Under the pieces are notes generated by a model. It saw nothing but the letters and a program-made list of their open reading frames with translations, ran no database searches and was not told where the DNA came from. Position numbers and translations under genes: made by a program. From Rhynchonema sp. JSB1_4 (taxonomy: Eukaryota > Nematoda > Chromadorea > Monhysterida > Xyalidae): 64,000 nt of DNA. Position 1 is the first letter of the stretch, and the number at the start of each line of letters is the position of its first letter. Shown here piece by piece: positions 11,736-22,800 of this stretch. The stretch lies in the NCBI GenBank assembly GCA_030248065.1, contig JASAMV010007829.1:1-64000 (forward strand), in the 5' to 3' direction.

Positions 11736-12891
11736 CCCCTAAGTAACATCCCCTATACAGAAGTGTATTAAGGCGTGATAGTGGTGGTACATAGGTAGGT
11801 ACATTTATGCACGTTTGTTGTTCGTTCAGAGCACATAATACGCCTCTTATTGACGATTAGACACGAATAAATGCGATTACAAGCGAAAAAACATCCTTTC
11901 AAACCCGTTTTTAGGGGTTTTTGGGGGTATTTCTGGGAACAATTTTTTCAGGTTCGGGTCAGTGAATTAATAGAGGCCCCCCCGGAATAGAGCCCCCCCG
12001 TAATAGAGCCCCCCAAAATGGGGTCAGTGAATTAATAGAACCCCCCTTCTATTTAGGTTTTTACGGTACTGTACCAGCCGAGCTAGGGGGGGGTCGTACC
12101 ACTTGGGGGGGGTCATCTGGAAACCGAAATTTTTTATGTCTAAATACTGAAGAAAATGTGGCCTAAAACACTAATTTCGCGCGCAGCGCGCGATTTTTCG
12201 CCTATTTGCAGACAAATATGCTAATTTTATGCAATTTTAAGCCAAAAATGAATGTTTTGGGTGAAAAGTTAGGTGGGGCGGCAACCTAGCTACTGTACCA
12301 GGGAGGGGCGGCAACCTACCTACTGTACCAGGCGAGGGGCGGCAACCTACCTACTGTACCTAGGGGGGGACCCCCCCCACTCCCCCCCCCAGCTACACCA
12401 TTGCCCCAAATTCATCTATCTATCGTCACGTCAACACTTTTTGATTTCATCTACCGTAAAACCTAAATACAGCCCCCCCGGAATAAAGTCCCCCCCGTAA
12501 TACAGCCCCCCAAAAAGGGGTCAGTGAATTAATAGAGCCCCCCCCGGAATAGAGCCCCCCCTAAGTAACATCCCCTATACAGTAGTGTATTAAGGCTTGA
12601 TAGTGGTCCACAGGTACATTTATGCACGTTTGTTGTTCGTTCAGAGCACATAATACGCCTCTTATTAACGTATAGACACGAATAAATGCGATTACAAGCG
12701 AAAAAACATCATTTCAAACCCCTTTTTAGGGGTTTTTGGGGGTATTTCTGGGAACAATTTTTTCAGGTTCGGCGTTCGGGTCAGTGAATTAATAGAGGCC
12801 CCCCGGAATAGAGCCCCCCCCGTAATAGAGCCCCCAAAATGGGTTCAGTGAGTTAATAGAGCCCCCTTCTATTTAGGTTTTTACGGTATCT

Positions 12892-13426
12892 CAGAGGTGG
12901 GAATCTGAGATCGGAAACGGGCCGGGCCGGGCCGACCTGCAGCCCTCCACCGGGCCGGGCCGGGCCGGACTTTTCGCCGACCGGGCCGGGCCGACTTTAC
13001 CCGGCCCGTTTCCGATCTCTGGTGGGAATCGGGCCGGGTTACCTCGGCCCGGCCCGGCCCGACGAGGTCCGGGGGTCGGCCCGGCCCGGCCCGGCCCGGC
13101 CCGACAGTTCGGGCCGGGAAGTCCAGCCCGGCCCGGCCCGACTTGGAAAAAAGTCGGCCCGGCCCGATTTTTTCGGCCCGACTTTTTCTGATGATCTTTT
13201 GAAGCAATTTTTGGTGCAAAAATTACTGTTTTTTGGTTTAGAAATACCTGATAATCATGGAAGTCGGTACTAATTTGCAGAATCGCGAGAAATTTTGGCA
13301 AATTTAGCCTAAAAAATCACGATTTTTTGTTGAAATTGGATGATGTCGGGCCTTTTCGGGCCGGCCAACCCGGCCCGGCCCGGCCCGACATTCCGAAAAG
13401 TCGGGCCGGCCCGATTCCCACCTCTG
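12892..13426. mobile_element. GC-rich hAT-like element (CAGAGGTGGGAATC ends)
   Basis: The ends CAGAGGTGGGAATC and GATTCCCACCTCTG are perfect inverted repeats. The sub-terminal parts consist of repeated CGGGCCGGGCC motifs. I see no 8-bp flanking duplication, so the superfamily is inferred only from the CAG tip. A relative ends near 16590. Confidence 0.65.
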
Positions 13427-14282
13427 CATCGTCAACACTTATGGGCAAATCTATCTATCGTCAACAAATTCTGGGAACAATCTATCTATCGTCAACACAT
13501 TTCGACCCCAAAATGGGTACCGTAAAACCTAAAATACAAGGGGGCTGTATTTTTTCACTGACCCCTTTTAGGGTAGGGTAGGGTACATAGGTGGAAAAAA
13601 TCGGGGCGGGTAGGGGGGTAGTGTACCTGGGAGTTTGGGGGGGAGGCAGTGTAGTTCCTGGGGGGGAGGGGGGACCCCCCTCGGGTACGTCTGTTCCCAG
13701 GGTAGTACTTGGGGGGGTGGGGGGGCCCCCCAAATTCATCTATCTATCGTCAACACTTTGATTTCATCTATCTATCGTCAACACTTATGGGCAAATCTAT
13801 CTATCGTCAACAAATTCTGGGAACAATCTATCTATCGTCAACACATTTCGACCCCAAAATGGGTATTTTTGCCTCAAAATGGCTCAAAATCGGTATTTTT
13901 TGTCCCAAATAGGCAAAAAATCGCAAAAAAGATTTTTTGCACTTTTTAGGGTTTTCGGTCGAAATTTGGGCATTTTATTTTGACCGAAAAATGGGCATTT
14001 CAGGGGTAAAAATCGGGGCGGGTAGGGTACCAGGGCGGGGCGGGTAGGGGGGGTAGGGTACCAGAGCGGGGCGGGTAGGGGGGTAGCGTACCAGGCCGGG
14101 GCGGGTAGGGTACCATTGGGGGGACCCCCACCCCCCCCCCCCGCCCCAGGGGTGGGCCCTGGTATTGGGTATTGGGTATTGGCTTGGGTCAAAAAATCGG
14201 TATTGCCCCCATGCCTATTCCGGGGGGGGGCTCTATTATTTCACTGACTCCTTTTTTGGGGGCTGTATTACGGGGGGGGGGG

Positions 14283-14614
14283 CAGTGTAGTTCCTGGTCC
14301 GGAGGGGGAACAGGCGGTACCCCCTTTTTTCGGAGGGGGAACAGACGTACCCACCCGGGGGGAAGGGGGAGGGACCCGGAAGGGGGGGAGGACCCAAATT
14401 TGGAGAAAAGTCTTTTTTTGAGGTCGAAAATTTGGCTCATTTTGGCCCCTTTTAGGAAAAGAATCTCAATAAAAAAGGTATTTTGGCGATTTTTGACGAC
14501 ATTGACCTCAAAATCACTCATTTTATGATGGAGGGGGAACAGTGGGGCAGGCGTACCATGGAGGGGGAACAGACGTACCCGAGGGGGACCCCCCTCCCCC
14601 CAGGAACTACACTG
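14283..14614. mobile_element. hAT-like MITE, relative of the 10360 family
   Basis: It has ends CAGTGTAGTTCCTGG and CCAGGAACTACACTG around a diverged interior rich in GAGGGGGAACAG. It sits in a G-run, so the target duplication cannot be read with confidence. Confidence 0.7.
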
Positions 14615-14949
14615 CGGGGGGGCTCTATTCCGGGGGGGCTGTATTTAGGTTTTTACGGTGTTTGCACATTATTACCTACTTAATACACTATACTATGCCT
14701 TGATTTTTGGCGACCCCCCACCATCTATCTATCGTCAACAAGTTTGGGTCGCCCCCCCAGATTTCGGACTTGGGTCATCTATCTATCGTCAACACATTTC
14801 GGGTCCCAATCTATCTATCGTCAACACCCTGACCAAGTACTACACTGATACAGCCCCCCCCCAAAAAAAAGGGGTCAGTGAATTAATAGAGCCCCCCCCC
14901 GGAATAGAGCCCCCCTAATCTAACATCCCCTATGCCCTATACAGTGGTG

Positions 14950-15432
14950 TAGGGTTAGAGGTCGGGGGGGGGGGGGTACCCGACACCCGACAGCCGACAC
15001 CCGACATCTGGAAATACCCGACACCCGACATCTCAGAAAAAAAGCCGACACCCGACAGTTGCAAAAAAACCCGACACCCGACATCTCGTTTTTGAAAAAA
15101 ACCCGACACCTGTTTTTGGACCAAAAACAGGCAAATTTTTGCTCATTTGCATCATGAGTGCAATTTTTTGGCTCAAGTTACTGAATTCAAGTATTTTCAC
15201 ACGAAATAAACACCAAAATGTCACATTCTGCGTCTTCGGAAACATTTGGTTCGAAGAAAATTTTGTCTAAAAATTCTTCTCTCAAGCAATACTGATGTTT
15301 TGAACCGTAAGTGTCGGGTGTCGGCTGTCGGGTGTCGGGCCCAAAAAAACCCCACCCCCGACATCTGGGGGTACCCGACACCCGACACCTACACTTTTTT
15401 GGCACCCGACACCCGACATCTCTCTAACCCTA
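14950..15432. mobile_element. hAT-like MITE with ACACCCGACA repeats
   Basis: The terminal inverted repeats TAGGGTTAGAG and CTCTAACCCTA are flanked on both sides by CAGTGGTG (14942-14949 and 15433-15440). Sub-terminal arrays read ACACCCGACA on the left, with the same motif near the right end. The flanking module without the insert occurs at about 9100, 11760 and 12585. It carries CAGTAGTG or CAGAAGTG at the insertion point, which confirms the boundaries. Confidence 0.9.
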
Positions 15433-16895
15433 CAGTGGTGTATTAAGGCTCGGGGAGGGGGGGTTACCCCCTGGTATGGGGTATGGGAAATCGGCCGGGG
15501 GTATGGGAAATTTTTCACTTTTGGAACAAGCACCCCTAAGGAATGACTTTTTGACCCCGCGAAGTACCAAATTGGCCATTTTTCGTCCAAAAATGTCAAA
15601 AATCGCTTGCTGCCGCAAGAAAACTCTGTTTTAAGCACTTTCTAGACGAATTTTGGCGCTTTTAGAAGATTTTTGGGGGCATTTTTTCAAAACCCCCACC
15701 CTCGGGTATGGAAAATTTTTGAGTTTTTGGAGAAACCCCCTGGTATGGGAAATTTTTTGGGGGTATGTATGGGAAGTTTCCCGAAAATTGGGCTGGGTAT
15801 GGGAAAATTTCGATTTCTGAACGACACCACTGCATAGATGTACCTATTTGGGACAAAAAATACCGATTTTGAGCCATTTTGAGTCAAAAATGTCCATTTT
15901 GGGGTCGATTGTTGTTGACGATAGATAGATTGTTCCCAGAATTTGTTGACGATAGATAGATGAATTTGCGGGGAGGACCCCCCACCCAGTGTAGTTCCTG
16001 GGGGGGGGGAGGGGGGGTCCCCCTCGGGTACGCTATCTCCCCCTCGGGTGGTACACTATCCCCCTATCTCCCCCTCCGGGTACACTATCTCCCCCCAATT
16101 TTTGCCTAAAATGGCCATTTTTAGGCCTATGGGCACTTGATATTTCCAAATCTAAACTTGATTTTCGAGTCAGGTGACTATTAGCGCTACTTGCATGATG
16201 TGACCAGGTTGAGAAACTTGGTAATTTATCCAATTCCAATTAATAAAGTGCCCTTCACCCAAAATTCACCATTTTCCCGTTCAATCCGTCCTAAAATTTG
16301 CGCTGCGCGCTTTTAAATTGGTGATTTTAGCTCGAACATAATAAACTTCATTCCAAAATCGTCACTTCAATTTTGAGATCACCACTTGGGATGGGTCAAG
16401 TGGAGATTTTCGCTTTTGAAAAAATAAACTCTATTTGCATTCAACCACCTATCTTTGCAAGCGAGCCGTTATTTGATGCAATGATAACAAAAATTGGGTT
16501 AAAGTCTGAGCCAAAAATGCGGGCCGGGCCGGGCCGGAGATTTGGGGGATTGGCCCGGGTCGGGCCAAACCCGGCCCGATTGCGACCTCTGCTAGGGGGT
16601 AACCCCCTCCCACCCAACCATACCACTGCTGCAAGGTGTTTACCCCCTAGGGGGAATCCCCTCCCACAGCCACTGCACTGTCCGGGAGTTAAGTGTACCC
16701 TAGGGGGCAGCCTTCCCCCAGGAACGAACTACACTGGGTTTATTTTCAGGCTGCCAAGGCGAGCCGGCCCGACGCGGGTCTCGTTTTCGAGCGTGATGAA
16801 CTTTCTTCAACAATAATAATGATTGATTTCTTCGAGTTGTCTTGAAGAAATAGCCATCTCCTTTGCGCAGAATAGTTTGCTCACTGGATTCCGCC

Positions 16896-19800
16896 ATGAA
16901 CGAAGGACAGAACGTCACGATGTGCGTGCCGGAAAATGGCGCTGTACAGCAATCGCGCGCGTCTGACATCGGCGTGGCCGGTTTGTCATCTCCGCCGGAC
17001 AATTTGTCACCAATGAACGTTGCGGATGCACAGAAATCGACGACTACAATCGGTCCAACGTCAGCCACTACGGGTCATAAGCATAATGTCAGTGCCACGT
17101 CGATCGAGACTGTCTGCACGGCCGATTCGGCCATTGGAACTGGTGGGTGGAGGAAATGATGGAAGGCTCATGTTCATTCCCTAAAAACGTGACAGCGGGT
17201 GAGTGACTGGAGCCGGAGTTTTCGGCTCGGCTGAATAAGCAACTTGAGGTGGCCGAAAGCTTCAGTTCAGAGGCGGTAGCCAAGTTCACAAAATAGGAGA
17301 TTTTTGTCAAAAAAATTGGGTTTAGGTATTCGCTCAACCACCAAGTAAAAAGGTCTAAAAGTTCAAATTTCTTAAAAATTTGACAGTTTCTTGGCAGAAA
17401 GAAACAGAGCACAGCTGTCAACGATTTCACTCAAATTTATGCCATAATTCTTCGTCTTTTTTGACAGCAGTGTTACTGACAGCGGCTAACCGCTCGGTCA
17501 TATGGCAATGTCGACATTTAGGATGATATTCGTTGCAGAATCCTCCAAACGTTCCTCGCTCGATCGTCGCAGTCAGAGCTCCGTGTCGGTCGACCTGATC
17601 GAGCCCGCACCCACAGCATCCAGTTCGTCGTATTTATTCTCCACCGCCTGTCCACAGCTCACGTCGACTCCGGTGCGTTTGTTTGGTTTCTTAATGATTT
17701 TTTTATATGTTTTACTTTGCGGCGAACATCTTTGGCTCAACCGTTCGTATTCTGGCGTTCCACCCGACACGACGAGGATTATTTATCGGTATTTGTATTT
17801 GAGAAAATGTTTTGCGCTGACTATTGCTTGGTGCGCCACTGCCTGTCTGTAATACAGTGTTCTGGTGTTGATGAAGTAAAGGCAAACTACACCAACACGA
17901 GCCCGATTTCGAAGGTGGTGTGTATTCAAAACGAATAGAAAGAGAAAATCATCATGCTCCACTTTCTATTCTTCAACTTGTAACATTTCCCAAATCAGCA
18001 GCCACGTATGAATGTTTCACTATTCTGCCAGCTGCGAAATCGGGCTCGTGGCGTAGTTTGCCTATAGCTATTAAAACACACAAAACTCAAAGTGGAACAC
18101 CAAGAAAGCCGCCGGGATGAATTCCTGAATGGTCGATTTGATAACCCCTTATTTTTATCTTTTTTATGTTTCTTTGCAGCTGGATAATGTAATGCTGCCC
18201 GTACCCGGTGATGAGCAAGAAGCATCAAACAGTCATGCGCTCGGCTCATTATGTCCCGATCACAACAAGCAGAAATCGTTCGGCTTGTTCTCATCGTTGG
18301 TTTCATTTTGCGTTTCGAATTTACCGTATTCCCTAAAATAGAGCCCCCCCCCCAAAAAAAATACAGCCCCCCCCCCCCTAAAAGGGGTCAGTGAAAAAAT
18401 AGAGCCCCCCCAAAAATACAGCCCCCCAACTTGGAATTCCCCCGCTTGGGGGTGTAAAGTGAAGTTCCTGTATAAGACACCTTGTGTACAACGTTTGTGG
18501 TTGAGTAGATGATGACGTAAAGCCTTTTATGGAAGATCTGCACCTAAAAACACTCAATAATGACCAGTAACACCCTGACAGAACTCCATTTTAGGGGTAT
18601 TTTTGGAACATTTTTTTGAGATTTTGGGCAGCGAAAAAATACAGCCCCCCCAAAAATAGAGCCCCCCCCCCAAATACAGCCCCCTAAAAGGGGTCAGTGA
18701 AAAATACAGCCCCCCTTGTATTTTAGGTTTTACGGTATCTTGTGCATTTTTTAGATTGCTGTATTTCATATGAGCTCCATTTTTTGCAGAAATCTATTCC
18801 GCAAATCCTCTGAGACCAGTTCTACGCTGGGCAAGTTGTTTGGCGCGTCCAATAATCGAGCTTCGCGCAAGGTCGACCCGTCTGCCGTGTCCACTACGGC
18901 TTTGATACTGGAAGATCGACCTGCGTAAGTTCTCATTTTACTTCATTTATTCAAGTCTGGCGAAATTATGGTGGTAGTTTTAAGTTTTTGTGTTGGTGGT
19001 ATTCTGTGTGTACCGTGGCGATGACTATTTTTGGTAAGACGCCCAGACAGTTAGTCACGCGGCGACCAGCGATTGAAAACAATGATAAGAAAAAAGCAGC
19101 GTACTTGCGTTCTGTTGTGGACTCAAGTACAAGGTGCAATATTCGTGCACGTGTGAGAGTTGTGCAAACTTTGAGTGAACAGGGTTTTTGATTTGAGCCG
19201 TGTTTGCTGTCAGTTTTGCATCTTTACGTTTGTGTCTTCCAATGTTCTTTTGCGGGAAGATACATGTCGGATGCGGATGGTGCAACGAACGGTCATAGTT
19301 TGTTTGTTTGTCTAATTTTTTATGGGCATGACAGCAGCCGTGAGTGAGTGTTTGGTTATTACGTTCCTTATCGGTTTTTCAACGTTCATGTGCACATTTT
19401 GGAAAACAATTTTCGCATGCCTTCACCAAAAATGTCATGTGTGCGGGGAGTGTGCGATTTGTTTTGGACTGATAGATTACACGTTTTCATATCTGTGCTA
19501 TAATATCAGGTCGATCAAAATTGTTTCTGGTATGGTGGTGGTCCCTAAATGTGAAAACGCGTGAACACGAAACAGCGCGGCTGACCGTTGTAGGGGTACG
19601 TTGTAACATCAAATTTCGTGCAACAGCTACAGCACAGCACGCTGCAACTGAAAACATGCATGTTTACGCTTGCGGGTGCCCAGTTACAAAATAACTGTAC
19701 ATGTATGTACACTGCAACTGCGCAGATCATTACTGCAGCATTTTACATTCAAACGGGTTTTATTTACACGTGTTTGGGGAGGTAGCGCGCACAACCGCTC

Positions 19801-22800
19801 GAAAACGCTGTACCACACCAAGTTTCGAAAGATTTTCTCTTTCGTGAAATAAAACGACGCGCCCACACCATATCGCATACAAATAATCTGCGCCTGTGTG
19901 TAAAAATTATATTTTGATTGAAATAAATACTGACTCAACTGTCGCCCGTGAAAAGAGAATTGTGAAAATAATACAATAACCGACCGGTCGACCTGTCAGG
20001 GGGCGCATCCAAAATCATCATCATTATTCCAATTCCTCTGTCGCAAAAATGTCAGAGAAAGATCTTCAAATCCAAGCCAAAACCGCGGCTGAAAATGTCT
20101 GATCAACAGGTGCCTACCCCCACCGCCAGGCCCGGCTGTTCTTTCGGCGACTTCTACCCAAATGTCATTTATCTGCCGCTGGGCTTCGTCAAATGCCTAC
20201 AGCTGCCACTAACATTCTTCTCGTTCATCACCTACATGACTTACTCGGTCAGCACTTCATACTACAGTACTTTGTGTGATCATCGGCCCCAGTCAGTCAA
20301 ATGGGGCTACCCGTTCCAGCTGACTTCAGTGAATGTGTCCTTCAATTCCTGTCACGAGGACTCGTCGAGCGGGCTGATGTTTCACCAGGACTATGACGGC
20401 TGTTCGCAGTTCTTCAGCAGCGTCGGCGTTATCTCGTTTGCGTACTGTGCGGCGGCGCTCGGGATTTATCTGTTCTTTTTCGAGCAACTATACATGAGTC
20501 GAAGATGGATGCCCAAATTGGACTGTGTAGTCACCGTGATCCTGGCATTTTTCTGGCTGTTGGCCGACATTATTGGCTGTTTTTGTGTGCATGGCATTGC
20601 GATTCAGACAAGCGTAACGAATCTGTTGGATCCTGAGTTTGGACTCGGCTCGCAGGAGCATTGGGGCGATCGCGCCTGTGCCGAGGGCAATTGTGAATTC
20701 GAGCATGTTTGGTGGGTCAGGTTACCACTAGTTTTTGGAATGCAATTAATTTTGGCCTGTTTCGAGCTGAATGTCAAAAATCGTGATTTGAAATGCGGCC
20801 GAGAAATAAAACATCAGCCAGCTGCAACGGTCAGGAAAGCCTGGAGGTGAATAGGTGATGTTTCACATTAAAAATGGGTGACACATTTTGAGTCCAATCA
20901 CGAAGTTCGATGTTTGGCCTGTTTTTTGAAAGTATAACAATGAAAACCGCACAGAAAGCAACTTTACAAAAACCAACACAGGTCGATCACCAAGCTGGTG
21001 GTGGCCATTCTAGCCGGCTGGGCGTGCCTATTCACATTCGTGTTCAATATCTGGTTCGTCTACAAAGAGACCGATTGGTTCGAGCGTCAAATGCACGTGG
21101 AAATGTATCGAAAGTTTGCCGGTCCCAGTGCCGAGGACCCTTTTGACCCTGACCAATTTCGACCGATTGCCAGTGCACTCTATCCCAAGAGTTTGATACA
21201 GAAAGCGAAAGCGTACGGAACTGCTGCGCGTTCTTATAGCAATATTGCAACTGGTATGAATTGAAGGCTATGGGTGTTGTTTTACCGTTCGATGTTTTGT
21301 AGTTCATGGCTTTGTTGTTCGTTTTTTTCCAATTGAGTGATAATAAAAAGTGAACTTTTGTGTGTCGTCACGTCATCTGCTGTTGCACACATATCTTGCA
21401 AATAAAAATACACAACCGTAATCTGTCACAGACACAGACAGCACTGTTGGTTCTTGTGGTTGCACCAGCACGCAGTTTATATCAAGTGAGTGAAATATTG
21501 CAGCGTGGTGAAAGAAAGCAAATAAACTGCCGTTATACTGTATGTGGGTTCGAATGTGCAATATTTTCAATTAGGAGCGCAGCCTCAGAGGTTGGTTACT
21601 GAATGCCCAGCGTGTGGGTGTGGGGATGTTCTTTTATTGTCATTGTGCGTGGAAATGCTACCAAATTGTAAAATGGGTATGCAGGCAATAATGGAGTGGC
21701 ACGTTTCTATTGCGTGAACCAGCAAACTATTGAGGTTTATTTTGGTGTTTTGTGCTTTTAGCTGTATTTCGAAATATATTCGTATCCTCAGGCACAGGGA
21801 ATGTGTTTTCTCTATAAAAACTCTAATAACTAATTTTTCTTCAGAAATCTTCCGGCAAAAACGCCCGAGGAAGCTGAACGTCACCGCAAACAATACGAAC
21901 AAATGTTGGAAGCGATAAAAAGGAAAGAGAAAGAAGAATTGAAAACCAAAGCCAAGGAGGCACTGGTGAAGAACAGACATGAACAGGACATTGCGCAGGC
22001 GGTGCATGTCTGGCAAACGGAGTTGCTGCCGAATTTTAGTCAAGTGTTGGTTGGGCTTTTTATATTGTTTGGTAAATTGGATAAATATGTTGCTGGCCAG
22101 GTTGGTCGAGAAACCTAAAAAATTGTCATTTGATTGTGTAAGCGATGCGCGTGTGCGTGTGCTGTTTGTCGACTGAAATGACTGCTGCACTTGTACGTGT
22201 GCTTGTTGTCTTGGAGAGTCAAACGCTAATTTAGAGATGGAACCACCGGTTCAAAATGTTTCATGATTGCAATGAAAGCCCCTGATTTATTGAAAAGAAC
22301 CAGTAAGAAGACCGTGTTGTTTAGATTAGTATGACAAAGCCGTACAACTAATCAAAAAAAGAAAAAATGAAGTCAACTTTGGAGATGTTGGCTCTCCGTC
22401 GATGAACAGGTTATCCGACGCAATTGTTGATAAACACATTGTTTCTAGCCGACAATCTCGTAAATGCCTGGATCTGTGGTGGTGCGGCCTGCCATCGGCG
22501 GTGCGCGGTCGAATCTGGTCGTTAGCCATCGGCAATGATCTCAACGTGACCAAAGGTGGGCCAGGCGCTCTTCAGTAGAATTTTATTGTTCTGATCTTTT
22601 CCTGAACTACCGTAAAATCACGCAATCAATCATTGCAGATCTGTACAACATTTGCTGCGAGCGGGCGCGCGAGCGACTGAAACAGTTTGTCGATGCAAAG
22701 AATAATGGCAGCAACACATCTGAACTGCTTTCACCCGACAGCACCAGCGTCGAACCGAGTCGTAGCGAATTTGAGTTCAGGATAAGTACGTTGATTGGCT

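Larger units (their letters stand above)
8580..16740. repeat. 8-kb nest of short transposons and simple repeats; no genes
   Basis: The region is built almost entirely from recurring modules. These are ATACAGCCCC/ATAGAGCCCC blocks bounded by TACCGTA, arrays of ATCTATCTATCGTCAACA, blocks rich in GGGTACACTATCTCCCCC, and hAT-like elements with CAGTG ends. Long G and C runs are frequent. A unique-looking module (CCCTATACAGTAGTGTATTA and about 200 bp after it) recurs at about 9090, 11750, 12575 and 14935. It acts as a marker for nested insertion. Open frames here are low-complexity and are not credited. Individual elements with clear boundaries are listed separately. Confidence 0.85.

Noticed and set aside
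10059..16800. Many open frames of 60-145 codons rich in Pro, Gly and Arg
   Set aside because: They follow G/C runs and transposon repeats, recur with each repeat copy and show no protein family or splice context.
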